In this document: piece after piece, positions 41,211-52,667 of the stretch | Layout: each line of letters begins with the position of its first letter | Numbering within the stretch: position 1 is the stretch's first letter | Assembly: GCA_030267965.1 (NCBI GenBank) | Contig: BRYA01000378.1 | Span: forward strand, 1-62,529 | DNA: 62,529 bases | Source of the DNA: Triparma columacea | Lineage: Eukaryota; Sar; Bolidophyceae; Parmales; Triparmaceae | Reading direction: 5' to 3' | Program-made: the position numbers and the translations under genes | The notes under the pieces: model-generated | Told to the model about the DNA's origin: nothing | Seen by the model: the letters and a program-made list of their open reading frames with translations, nothing else | The model's database searches: none

Positions 41211-44200
41211 TTACATGAGAGCCTCCCATCTCCCTGTTTTCATATTCAGTGGCTTTGGGGCGACCTTAGGCTTCGGTTTTGTCTTCTTTCCAGCCATTGC
41301 CATGAGGCTCATGGGTTTCTTCTTCTTCCCTGGCCCTTTCTTGACGACCTTCTTTGCCATGGTTGACGAGTTAATGCTGATGCCTCCTCCTTCGTCCTTC
41401 ACGGGTTGCATCTCCTGCTGGGGTTCTGGCACTGGCTCTGATCCGAAATTCATCTTTGCTTCCAAAGGCGCCGTTATAACATCGACATCCTCCCCCTTCG
41501 TGTCGTCTTCTTTTTTGTCCAGGGACCGCATTTGCGCATCCTTGTAAATCTTGAAGCTCTCGACCCTCTTGACGACTTTTTGCTTCCCCCCCACGATCCA
41601 AGCTTCGTTGGAAATCTGCTCGACGAAGTACTGGTCGTGACTCACGCAAACGACGGCGCCCTTGAACGCCTTGACGCTTTCCGCCAGGGCAGCCACGCTC
41701 TCCAAATCAAGATTATTCGTCGGCTCGTCAAGTACTAGGATGTGGGGTTCCCGGTAGCTGCGGGGGAGGAAGGTGTTAGTTAGCATACTTGCATTAATTT
41801 CCCCCCAACCCTTCATCTCCACTCCTCTCCTCACCTGACCGCAGCCATTGCGACCCTACTCCTCTGTCCGCCGCTTAAAGCTCCCGCAGGTGTGGACTGC
41901 ATCTCCAGCACCACGTCTCCCTCCCTTTTCGAGTCTCCCCCCGACGTCACACCGCAGCTGGCTAGGTGGCTCCTGAGGCCCTGGAGGTGGTCGTACCCGC
42001 TCACCCCCTCCTTGGCCTTGAAAAGGTCCTGCATGTACTCAAGCGGCGTCTTGGTCAGGTCGATCTGCTCTGCGTGGTGCTGGTTGACGAGCGCGACCCT
42101 AGCCTTCGGGGAGATCACTACCTGACCTATGGTGGGCTCGAGCTCGCCCATGATGAGCTTAACGAGGGTCGTCTTCCCGTTACCGTTCTCCCCTAGAAGT
42201 ACAATCCTGCTCGAGCTCGTTATCCCAAACTCGCAGCCTTGGAAAAGCAGCGGTTGACCTGGATACCCAAATCCTACGTCCTTTAAGTTAACGACGAACC
42301 CACTGGGAAAGGGGGGAGGGGAAGGGCATGAAAGAGTTTTAGCTACTTGAGGCTCTCCCTTTTTCCTCCTTTTCCCATCCCCACTCCCTTCCTCACCTTA
42401 GTTCCCCTCCCGACTTGAGCACTAACGGCAGCTCATTGTCCTCCATCAAGTCTGCCGCCTCGTGTTCCTTCTCCTTCGCCTCCTCCGCCAGCTTGTCCCC
42501 CTGCTTCTCCGCCTGCTTCTTCTTCCCTATAGCTGAGCTGCTCCCCCCGTACCTGAACCCGCAGTCGCTGATATCGTTGAGCTTCGCCAGCCTCGCCTCA
42601 ATGAGCTTGGCCTCCTTCTCGTAAAGGGCCCGGGCCTCGCCCCGCCGCTTGGACCAAGTGGAGTAATTGCCCCTAGCCTGGGTGAGGCGCTTGGCGGCAC
42701 CTGAGATGTGAAGGCAGTCGCTGCAGACTTCGTCGAGGAATGCGCGATCGTGGGAGACGATTACGACGATGCGTTCCTGAAAGAGGAGGACATGGTGGTG
42801 GGAGGGTCGTTAATTTTTGGGGGGGAATGGGGAGGCGTAAATCCCAAAATTTTCTCCTCCCTTCTTTTTCTCTCACCTTCCAAACCGGGTTGGTCGCGAG
42901 CTCCCTCGCCAGCCACAGCACCGCCCTGATGCTCAGGTGGTTCGTCGGCTCGTCCAGTAGCAGGACATCCGGCCTCGCAAAGATGGCAGCCGCCAGCATG
43001 GTCCGCACCCTCCACCCCCCGCTGAGCTCGGAAAGCTTCCTGGAGCGGAGCGAGGTGCTGAAACCAAGATTTACAATCAGATCCTCCGCACGTCGCTCGG
43101 CGGAGTCGGCCTGGATCAGCTCTAGCAGCTCAACGCACCTGGAGTGTCTCTGCGATGGGGGATGTTGCGTCGCGATTTAGATACAAATACCAGATTAGCC
43201 CTATCCTTACAAATCTTTGTCATCCCCCTCCCCTCCCCCCATCTCACCTTCTCGTCCTCCCCAGTGTACGCACCCCTCTCGGCTTTATCCTCCAGTTCCC
43301 TGACCTCCTCCATCAGCATCTTCCTCTCGACGTCCGCGTCCACCACTACCTGGGCGGGTGTCATATCTTTGGTCGTTTCGTTCAGCTGAACGTCCTGGCT
43401 GACGTAGTGAACTGAGACGTTCTTCGGTATGTTCCCCACCCTCCTGCTGGCAAACGCCCTGAGCATGGTGGACTTCCCCTTCCCGTTCCTTCCTATTAGC
43501 CCGTACCTGTGGCCCCGCACAAGGATGCAGAAGGCGTCCTCGATCAGGTTCGCGCCGCCGCCGGGGTTGGGGAGGGTGAAGGAGCGGCACTCGAGTTGGC
43601 CTTTGTAGGCTCCGATCTCACGGCGGGCTCGAGCTGCTATGACTTGGGCTGATGCGAGCTCCGCCTCAAGGGAGGCTTTCTCGGCATTTACTTTGTCGAT
43701 CTTTGTGGTCTATGGGTGGGGGTGGGGGGTGAGGGAGGTATGGAGGTGAAGGGGAGCGAAACAATCTGCAAGAATGTTTCAATTCGGTGTATTTCTATGG
43801 CGCGTTGCCTCAGTGTGTCGCACAACATGCTCTTCCTTACCTTCTTCCCCCCCCCCTTCTTAGTCTTAACCTTAACCTCGAACAAACTGTCCTTCCCCTG
43901 ATCCGCCGCCATCTTCCTCTCGCGTTCCTTTCTCTTCTCACTCTCCTCCTCCTTCTCTAGTCTAAGTTTCTCAATGAGTTGTTGTGCCTCTTTCGCCCTC
44001 CGTTCCTCTGCTTCTAATTCTTGTGGGCTTAAGCTGGCTAGTGCTGCTAGTTCTCTCTCCTTCTTGGCGATTTGACCAGCGGTGCTCTTTGCTGCCATGT
44101 CTAATAGGCGCTGTTTCTGTCGTTTTTGTTTTTCTGCTTCTTTCTTCTGCTTGGCTCGAGCCTTGGCCTCCTTTTGTTGTGCCTTAAGCTTCTCAGCTTG

Positions 44201-44227
44201 CGCTTTCTTAGCATCAAAAGAAGACAT
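41211..44227 (-). CDS. ABC-F family ATPase (GCN20/ABCF1-like)
   Basis: Six exons: 43841-44227, 43248-43709, 42877-43149, 42397-42776, 41835-42302 and 41211-41757; phases 0, 0, 0, 2, 2; 838 residues. An N-terminal Lys/Glu coiled coil of ~150 residues precedes two ABC domains and no membrane segment. ABC1: GRNGKGKST (Walker A), LSGGWRVRT (signature), DVLLLDEPTNHLS (Walker B), IVVIVSHDRAFLD. The linker is charged. ABC2: GENGNGKTT, LSGGQRSRV, ILVLDEPTNNLD, VVCVSHDQYF. Both catalytic Glu and both switch His are present. The Lys/Pro-rich C terminus follows. These proteins act on the ribosome in translation, and GCN20 and ABCF1 are the closest layout. The gene is divergent from BspA-type copy 4, 295 bp away. 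Confidence 0.93.
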
Positions 44228-44522
44228 TTAATTTGTGATGAGAAGGCTCCCTCCGAAATCCCTGAATTATTACTGTTAGACTATATTTTAGACTGCATTT
44301 TAGGATTCAGCGACTTTTTACACATTTAAGCGCTTCACAAAATCATCAACGGCACTACTACCGACATCATAACCAAACACATTGCAGGCTTGCTTCAATT
44401 TGGTCAAACAAAAAAATACACCGCCCAAATACCTAACTTTCAATCTCCTCCTCTCCATCTAAACATTCACGCCATATCTTAACTCAAGCGCTATCAGTAC
44501 TGCCACTTCTATCCTCCCCGAG

Positions 44523-46607
44523 ATGCCCAGCTCAGTAGTGTACACTGGCGTAGAGAGATTCTGTGACAACGATGAACTCACGGAGGTGACTTTTGCAAAG
44601 GGAGTGACAACGATTGGCGAAAGAGCCTTCGAAGGATGCTCTTCCCTCATGGCCATCACAATCCCGAAAGGAGTGACGACGATGGGCGATGGCGCCTTCT
44701 GGCGATGCTCCTCCCTCGCAGCTATCACAATCCCGGACTCAGTGACCACAATTGGCGAATACGCCTTCCAGGAATGCTCCTCCCTCGCAGCCATCACAAT
44801 CCCGGACGGAGTGTTGACAATTGGCGAGGACGCCTTCTACGGATGCTCCTCCCTCGCAGCCATCACCATCCCGGACGGAGTGATGACGATTGGCAAAAAC
44901 GCCTTCTACGAATGCTCCTCCCTCACGGCCATCACAATCCCGGACGGAGTGATGACAATTGGCGAATGCGCCTTCTCCTTCTGCTCCTCCCTCACGGCCA
45001 TCACAATCCCAGACGGAGTGACAACGATTGCCGATAGCACCTTCTTTGAATGCTCCTCCCTCGCAGCTATCACAATCCCGGACACAGTGACGACGATAAG
45101 CAAATACACCTTCTACAAATGCTCCTCCCTCACGGCCATCACCATCTTGGACGGAGTGACAACGATTGGTGATGGCGCCTTCTCTGGATGCTCCTCCCTC
45201 GCAGCCATCACAAACCCGGAAGGAGTAACGACGATTGGCATGTTCGCCTTCAAGGATTGCTCCTCCCTCGCGGCCATCACAAACCCGGACGGAGTGATGA
45301 CAATTGGCGAGGACGCATTCAGAAATTGCTCCTCCCTCACGGCCATCACCATCCCAGACGGAGTGACAACGATTGGTGATGGCGCCTTCTACGGATGCTC
45401 CGCCCTCGCAGCCATCACAATCCCAGACTCAGTGACGACAATTGGCGAGGGTGCCTTCTACGAATGCTCCTCCCTCGCAGCCATCACCATCCCATATGGA
45501 GTGACGACGATTGACATACAAGCCTTCAAGGGATGCTCCTCCCTCATGGCCATCACAATCCCGGACGGAGTGATGACGATTGGCGAAGACGCCTTCTCTG
45601 GATGCTCCTCCCTCGCAGCCATTACCATCCCGGACGGAGTGACGACAATTGGCGAATGTGCCTTCTACGAATGCTCCTCCCTCGCAGCCATCACCATCCC
45701 GGACGGAGTGATGACAATTGGCGAGGACGCCTTCTACGGATGCTCCTCCCTCGCAGCCATCACCATCCCGGACGGAGTGATGACAATTGGCAAAAACGCC
45801 TTCTACGAATGCTCCTCCCTCGCAGCCATCACAATCCCGGACGGAGTGACGTCGATTTCCGATTACGCCTTCGAAGGATGCTCCTCCCTCACGGCCATCA
45901 CAATCCCAGACGGAGTGACGAAGATTGGCAAAAACGCCTTCTACGAATGCTCCTCCCTCGCAGCCATCACAATCCCGGACGGAGTGACGATGATTGGCGA
46001 ATGCGCCTTCTCCTTCTGCTCCTCCCTCACGGCCATCACAATCCCAGACGGAGTGACAACGATTGCCGATAGCACCTTCTTTGAATGCTCCGCCCTCGCA
46101 GCCATCACAATCCCTGACGGAGTGATGACGATTTGCGAAGACGCTTTCGCAGAATGCTCCTCCCTCGCAGCTATCACAATCCCGGACAGAGTGACGATGA
46201 TTGGTGATGAGGCCTTCTTGGGATGCTCCTCCCTCACGGCCATCACAATCCCGGACTCAGTGACGACGATTGGCAATCGCGCATTCTGGGAGTGCTCCGT
46301 CCTGACGAGACTCTGTTTATCTCCTGCCGTCTCCATCGGTGAAGACTGTTTCATGGACTGCACCGCCTTAATCTCTGCCGCTGCCGATCAAAATATGCCG
46401 ACTGTCAAGGACCTCCTCAATTCTAGGTGGCATCGCATACTTGAACGCGTCGCCGTTCTGTCGTGCCTCAAGACACCATGGAATGACGACTTGGATAAGC
46501 TGAAGCGGAAGCACCTTGACGGAGATGAAGTGGTCGCGCTTCAGGGAATTGTTGCACGCAAGATGCTCCCCAAGGTTATGTGGAGAGTTATTCTGGAATT
46601 TCTCTAA
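44523..46607 (+). CDS. BspA-type leucine-rich-repeat protein (copy 4, largest)
   Basis: 694 residues, 25 BspA-type 23-residue repeats, nearly identical at DNA level, followed by the same cap (LSPAVSIGEDCF), AAADQNMPTVKDLL and terminal LPKVMWRVILEFL as copies 1-3. The basic stretch is changed to DKLKRKHLDGDE. A block of about five repeats (GEDAFYGC, GKNAFYEC, GECAFSFC, ADSTFFEC) appears twice, near residues 100-185 and 410-525, so part of the array was duplicated. It lies 17 kb from the other copies and does not share their upstream block. No signal peptide. Confidence 0.85.
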   Translation: MPSSVVYTGVERFCDNDELTEVTFAKGVTTIGERAFEGCSSLMAITIPKGVTTMGDGAFWRCSSLAAITIPDSVTTIGEYAFQECSSLAAITIPDGVLTIGEDAFYGCSSLAAITIPDGVMTIGKNAFYECSSLTAITIPDGVMTIGECAFSFCSSLTAITIPDGVTTIADSTFFECSSLAAITIPDTVTTISKYTFYKCSSLTAITILDGVTTIGDGAFSGCSSLAAITNPEGVTTIGMFAFKDCSSLAAITNPDGVMTIGEDAFRNCSSLTAITIPDGVTTIGDGAFYGCSALAAITIPDSVTTIGEGAFYECSSLAAITIPYGVTTIDIQAFKGCSSLMAITIPDGVMTIGEDAFSGCSSLAAITIPDGVTTIGECAFYECSSLAAITIPDGVMTIGEDAFYGCSSLAAITIPDGVMTIGKNAFYECSSLAAITIPDGVTSISDYAFEGCSSLTAITIPDGVTKIGKNAFYECSSLAAITIPDGVTMIGECAFSFCSSLTAITIPDGVTTIADSTFFECSALAAITIPDGVMTICEDAFAECSSLAAITIPDRVTMIGDEAFLGCSSLTAITIPDSVTTIGNRAFWECSVLTRLCLSPAVSIGEDCFMDCTALISAAADQNMPTVKDLLNSRWHRILERVAVLSCLKTPWNDDLDKLKRKHLDGDEVVALQGIVARKMLPKVMWRVILEFL

Positions 46608-46801
46608 CTCGGCGAACAATATAAATTCACGTACGTTTAGGGTATATTTCACGAGGATCCATGATGAAATCCACCAAATGGTTCTATTTTATATGTAAAC
46701 GGCGTTGTTGATCTTATTTTTTGCAACATTTCGGTAATTTGTTGTAAGGGTTGCGGGGCTCCTATAATAAAACGAGGCGCAACATTCGGGCCTCTCATTT
46801 C

Positions 46802-48191
46802 CTACACCTTGCTCTTGGGCTCATCCTGGTGTGTTTCTGGTCCCTTACTTGCCTCCTCAGTCGCCTCCATCGCCTCTGTCGCCTCAGTTACTCCTCCCTC
46901 CTCCTTGTCTCCTGTCCCAGTCCCCTCATCTTTCTCGTCCTTGCTATCTCCGCTCTCGCCCTCCCCCCCAACCTTCTCCTCAGCAGGGAAAAGTTCCCTC
47001 GGTTCCCCCCCCATTTCTTTCAGCTGGCTCCGAAGCGCCTGGATCTCCTTCACCATCTTCTCCTCCCTCGGGCTCATCGGGGCTTCGTTGCCCCCCTCCC
47101 CGCCATCCATTTCCTTCAAAATAGTCTCCTCATTCTCAGTATCGTACTCCTCCCCGACGATCCAATCCACCGCCTCCACGATACTGTCCATCACGCACGT
47201 TGCCTTAATCTCCTTGTTATCCTCGTCCTTGGGCAAGAACTTTCCAGTCCTCACCAGAACCGTCGATATGCCCACTGCGTTTGCCCCCCCCACATCCCCG
47301 ACAATGTCGTCCCCTATCATTACGCAATCCCCTGCTGAGCAACCGAGCTCGGAAAGGGCGGCCTCGAAGAACGTGGGGCTCGGCTTGCCGACGACGTGCG
47401 CCTCTTTCCCACTGGCATCCTCTAGCGCTTTAACGAACGGCCCCGGTCCCAGACTGAGCATGCCGTCCCCATCCCTGAAGTATTTTGACGTGTGTATCGC
47501 CACCAGCTCGCTCTCAACCTTTTCGTCAACCAGGACTCTGAACGCCGCATTCATCCTGTCGTAACGAAGCGCGGTGGGGGCGAGGCCGACGAGGACCGCG
47601 CCGCGGGAAGAATCTGACATGTCGCCACCGTCCACTTCCGTGAGGTCCTCCATTACTGCTTCTTCAGTCAAGCAGTATGCCTTCAAATTGCGGTCCATGA
47701 GAAAGTTCCTAGCAGCGATTACCGAGGTCATGATATCCTGTTCCACGATGCACTCTTCATCGAAGCCAATCTTTCTTAGCTGCGCCAGCAGCCTTGCCCT
47801 GCTCGTCTTACTTGTGTTGGTCAAAAATAGTACCTGGAAAGGGGAAGAAGAACATGAGGGAGCGGTGAGGTTGAGTATTCTGACCCGGGTGTTTGTGTGT
47901 GTGTGGGGGGGTGGAGTGAAGAAATGACTGCTGTAGATTATGTTGAGCTACTGACTGATGCCCCGATTCCCTCCTTCGCTTCTCCTCTTTTTCCGCGACC
48001 CCCAAATACCTGTTCGTTCCTCCACTTATTACTCCCCCCACACAACCCACAACACACAAAACCCTCACCTTGCAACCGCACCTCTTCAAAAGGGAGACTG
48101 CGGAAATGGCACCGGAAACCACCTTGTCGCCGACGTGGAGAGTACCAGAAAGGTCAAGGAGAACATTCTTGAAGCGGGGAGGGTCACGCAT
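46802..48191 (-). CDS. HAD-family phosphatase, HDHD2-like
   Basis: Two exons, 48069-48191 and 46802-47833, phase 0; 384 residues. HAD motifs: I LLDLSGTLHVGD (nucleophile Asp; Ser replaces the second Asp, as in HDHD2), II VLFLTNTSKTS, III Lys in VVGKPSPTFFEAAL, IV VMIGDDIVGDVGGA. The cap-type insert and order match HDHD2/LHPP-type enzymes, which hydrolyse phosphoesters or phosphoamidates. A ~110-residue acidic Glu/Gly-rich C-terminal extension, ending GPETHQDEPKSKV, is not typical. The start is 100 bp from the divergent SGNH-like gene. Confidence 0.85.
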
Positions 48192-48291
48192 GAGAATTCA
48201 ATTGAAACTGCCAAAGGCAAAAGCTTGGGAAATCGACCCGGAAATCTGAGAAAAGGAAGGACCCATCCAAACAACACCAGATAGCTGCCGA

Positions 48292-50915
48292 ATGATGTGG
48301 CAATTTACGCTCGTGGTTGGTGTATGCGTGGTTATTTCAATCCTCATGCTCCAGGAGGAAAGCTTGATGGAAAAACTTGGGTATGTGAAGCTCTCCAGTC
48401 ACGAGGCAGTGCTGGGGGACCTTAAAGTAGACCAGGGAAAAGGATACGGAAGGTAAGGTATTGATCACACGCAATATATATATATTTATATCAAAAGCTA
48501 ACACGCAATGACGCATTTTCCTTTAATTAGCCCTGAGGATCCCAAAGACAATAGCGACGCATCATCATCTTCATCATCATCAAGCCCCCCCCCAACAACC
48601 CCAACAACAACCCCCCCAACAACACCCTCAAAACAACAAACAGATGCGAGGGAGAAGGTTTTTACGTTTTTCGACGGCGAGCCTGACCGCGAAGTTGCTG
48701 ATTTCTCCAAGTACTCTCTTGGTGACCTTCCCTCATCCGAGTTCCCTGCGACGGCCTGGCAGAACGACGCCGTTTACTTGAACCACTTCCTTGACGCTTC
48801 CATGAAGCTTGTGGACAGGACAATCGCGGGGATAATCGAGGAGTATGGGGGTGACAAGAGCATCTGGAAGATCCCGAAGATCCCTTCAAATGAGTTGCCG
48901 GAAAGTCAAGTACGCAAGACGGATTTTCAATCGTCCTTTTACGAAGAGAGAAGCTACGATGGTCTATCCAAGCGTCTTTTGCACGCCATGATGACCAACG
49001 GAGAGTTTAAGGTGGTTCTTGCTGGACACTCCGCTGCTGCTGGTCATGGCAACAACTTCAACCAGTCTTCCATAATCCAGTTTGATCGCGTCATGGCTCC
49101 GCTTATGAAGAACCTCGGGGTGACTTTGAAGGCAAAGAATATGGCGATGGGAACACACCCAACCATACAATCGTCCTTGGCAGGAGATGCTGTGTACGGG
49201 GATGATGTCGACGTCCTCATTTGGGATACGGCAATGACAGAGGGGGCCCGCAATTTTTTCCCCGGCGCCGAACAGTTTCACAAGAATCGAGACATCGGAA
49301 CTAGTGCCTTCGTCGAATTTTTGTTCATCTCTCAAATGACTTCTGGAGATAAGGTCCCCTTCTTCCTGCCCTTTCCTCATGACATGAAAACCATAAAGAA
49401 TTTGAACAAGAATGGTACGGCTGACGTTGGGTTGCTCAACCCTCCGGTACATCTTCTCCCTAAAACGACGTCGGAAGAGCAGGCGGCAACTCTAACAAAG
49501 AGTGCCGTGTGCCTAAATCCTGATGAAGACATGCAGTCATTTTGCGGTTCTAAGTGCCAGGGCATCTGCTGGAAATATAGGTACGACGTTAAGGTGCCTA
49601 AGCAGTGGGATGCCCCTAAGGGGTGCGTCAGCTGGCACCCTGGATGGCGCTACCACAAATTCCTCGGAAGGTACCTAGCTATGTACATCCTCCTCCCTCT
49701 CAGGCATGCGCTTGATGTCTGGCAGAGTGAAACTTCTCAGGGTGATATCCCGCTGGACGGGGAGCTTTGGCACTTGACGGGAAGCCGCGATGAGGCTAGG
49801 GCGGCTGCTGTTGATCTTCAATCCAATTACGATACCACTAGATGCGAAGCACTGATGCACCAAATTTTCGATTATCAGGTGGACAACCCGATGGGCCCAA
49901 AAGGCGTTTCGTCTGGACGAATCTGTCACATGAAACTTACGGGGGCGACGGAATACACACCGAGGAACCACGATAAGGAGGACGGGACGTTGAGGGATCG
50001 GTTCGTGGGAGTCGTTGCGCCTGAAGATGAAAAGGAGCTTTATGATGGATACGACGATATTGTGTTGAGGAAGGAACTAGTCGAAGTAGGGGACGTTGAT
50101 GTTGAGGCGATCGCGGCTGGTTGGGACGGGGTCCCTAAGCCGTGGCCCAGCCGGATCGATCACGACAGAAGGGAGATGAAGATGTCAAGGAGACAGAGAC
50201 ACTTGAGACAATTGAGCAAGGATGTAACTCTCGGAGATTTGGGTTGGACTTACTATCGGGCAAGGGTTGGATCATGCGGGGGGGACTCAAGTACAAGGTG
50301 CGGAAGGCAAGACTGGGGGGAAACTGAAGGATGTATTTTGGATGGGCGTCACGATGGAATCGGTGGCATTGAGGCGTACGGGGAGACTGAAATGATTGAA
50401 TTTAGGTGAGAGATATTACAGGGGATAGGGAGAGATGATGGAAGGGTGCGACAAGAGAGGAGGGAAATAGTTTCATGTATTGTTTGCTCATTGGTTGGAG
50501 CGCCCAGGTGTACAGAAGTACCGTCAGAAGTACCGCACATTTCGTCCCTAACCCTAGTGCTCGTTGCAGGCTTGGCATGGTCATGGGTGGGTGGGTTGGA
50601 TGTCAGATGCTGATTGGGGTCGCCGATGTCAAGGTGGAGGTCGTGATATTGAAGGCCAGTGGAGAGGTAGCGCATTCTGGCGTGATTGCCTTGAAAGGTG
50701 TGCCAGCACCTGTCAAGGGTGGCAGTCAAAAGCCAGTAAACTTCCACGCGTACGGGAGAAATTACATGAGATTGACGAACTTATGGAATGACCCGGAAGC
50801 GCAGGACGGAGAGTATACGATAAAGCTGAAGGTTTCATCGGTCGAATGGAACGGTGCCGACAGCGAAGTTCCGGTCCTAATGCTAACGCATCTTTACTGG
50901 ACTACTGTCTATTAA
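48292..50915 (+). CDS. Type II membrane protein with SGNH/GDSL-like domain
   Basis: Three exons, 48292-48452, 48531-50405 and 50570-50915, both joins phase 2; 793 residues. The N terminus MMWQFTLVVGVCVVISILML is a signal anchor. A Ser/Pro/Thr-rich linker follows. The central domain contains FKVVLAGHSAAAGHGNNF and VDVLIWDTAMTEG, resembling blocks I and III of SGNH hydrolases (GxSxxxGxG and a later Asn/Asp region), and WHPGWRYHKFLGRY, which could carry the block V His. This suggests an esterase or glycan-modifying enzyme in the secretory pathway, but the match is only by motif. The last exon encodes a beta-rich domain ending HLYWTTVY. Stops of this gene and the convergent AARSD1 gene are 30 bp apart. 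Confidence 0.65.
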
Positions 50916-50945
50916 TAGCGTCGTTGTTTGTTGTTTTGGTATTTC

Positions 50946-52608
50946 TTAACACGTCTTTAGTTTTTTCATGAGGGTTTCCACCTCCTCAAGTTTGCTTCGA
51001 ACGGCTGCATCGTGTTTTTCGTCACCAGGAGGTATCTTTCCCATCATACTCCCTCCCTTACCACCTCCCCTTCCGCCAAGCAGTCCGGCCACCTCCTTCC
51101 CTGCAGCGTCGACGACGCTTGGGTCACCCTGCATGTAGAATGTTGTGCCGGCAGAGAGACCTCCACTGAGAAGGAAGATGGTGGAGCCTGGGGCCTTTTC
51201 GATGACAGCATTTGCCAGATTCTTGTAAACTTCCTTATCGACAACGTCCGCTCCCAAGTCATCTGCCACGACTCCGTCGTTGGAAGCCGCGAGAGAGGAG
51301 AGGGACGCCGCCTTGAGAGCCGTGAGTTGGTCCCACAGGGACTTGATCTTCTTCTCGTTAAGAGTCTTCTCATTGAACAGAATCTGGACTCTCTCTACTT
51401 GGTCCTCCAGGTGAGGTGTGTTGACAATGTTCGCGATTCTACTTTGGTGGAGCAGACTCCTTCTTACAAAGTCCATCGTCCTCTTCCCTGATACGAAAAA
51501 CATGCGAGCTAGGTTCTTCCCCACCTTGACGATCTTCAGGACCTTTACGGCCGTGAGGTGGGAGAGGGTGGAGACGTGGGTGCCGCAGCAGGTGGACTTG
51601 TCGACCTGGTCGATTGTGAGGACGCGGATGAGGCCGCTGAAACCGCTGGGGAGCAAGCGTGAGCGAACACTGTTCTTGTACTCGTCTCCTTCAACGTCCA
51701 GCCAGGAAGGGACGACGCTGCGGCCTGCAAATATGTGATCGTTGGTGCTCTTTTCAATGTCTTGGAAAGGGTCGTTGGAGAGGACCGCATCAAGGGTCAA
51801 GTCGCCTTGCTCGGCAAGTTTGAAATCCACAGTGCAAGGTTCCTCGGTGGTGGTAAGCGACCAGGAGTGGGTGTCTAGCTGCAACAAGTAAAGCGAGTGC
51901 GGCGAGCGAGTCGAGTCGCAGAGGGGGTTTCTTTAGTTAGGAGGGAAAACACACCACCCAATTCTTGTCCTTTCTTCCATCACGCTTACCTTGAACTTGT
52001 CCAGTGCAATGGCCGAGATTACGTGTTGTGCGGTGTGCTGCTGCATGTGATCCATCCTCCGCACAAAGTCAACCGTCATCGTGCACGGCTGGCCGACTAG
52101 GGACGAAGCGTCGGTGATCTCCTCTTGGCAGTAACCCGTGAGAACGCAGGTACCGCCGACGTTGGAGCTGTCAAGGACTTCGAAGGAAAGGGAGTGGGAG
52201 GGGACGAGGAGTGTGCCAAAGTCGCAAGGCTGGCCTCCGCCCATGGGGAAAATTACGGAGTCGAGACACGTGATGAGGTAGCAGGTTTTAGTATTCTTTT
52301 GTGGGGAGGCGATGGTTTTCTTTTTCTTCCCCTTTGACTGCGAGAAAATGGGGGGGGGGGGGGGGTGGGAAACATGGAAAACCGGGGCGGGTACGGACCG
52401 GCTCTTTTCGTGGGAAGGTCACTCTCACCTTGCTATCCTCAGGCTTGACTTTGACAATCCCCGAAATGGCCGTCGATATGGATTTTATGTTTGAATCATG
52501 TTGACATTTGAGGGAGCCACACTTTGTGCCGTTGGCAGGAAAGGAGGAGGAAAGGTACGAGCGAGCCTCTGAGATCGAGAGAGGGGCTGGGGGGGGGGAG
52601 TTTTCCAT
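50946..52608 (-). CDS. AARSD1: AARSD1-type alanyl-tRNA editing protein
   Basis: Three phase-0 exons: 52429-52608, 51990-52295 and 50946-51878; 472 residues. Hydrolyses mischarged Ser-tRNA(Ala). The editing domain has PMGGGQPCDFG, MDHMQQHTAQHVISA (HxxxH metal site) and STCCGTHVSTL (CxxxH metal site), all intact. The N-terminal domain has a GTKCGSLKCQHDS motif with His and Cys residues, and the C-terminal part (KRTMDFV, NEKTLNEKKIKSLW, IFLLSGGLSAG) matches AlaX-L/AARSD1. It is not an aminoacyl-tRNA synthetase; no catalytic synthetase domain is present. Its start lies only 59 bp from the start of the divergent RAP gene. Confidence 0.9.
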
Positions 52609-52667
52609 ATTTTTATATTTTTAATCAGATCTGAATCCATTTGGTTCACCATAAATAGGAAAGAGAG
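52609..52667. promoter_or_regulatory. 59-bp divergent promoter
   Basis: The only sequence between the ATGs of AARSD1 (minus) and the RAP-domain gene (plus). It is A/T-rich with TATTTTTATA-like and ATAAATAGG words. It must contain both 5' ends and the promoter, unless transcription starts inside the other gene. Confidence 0.5.
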
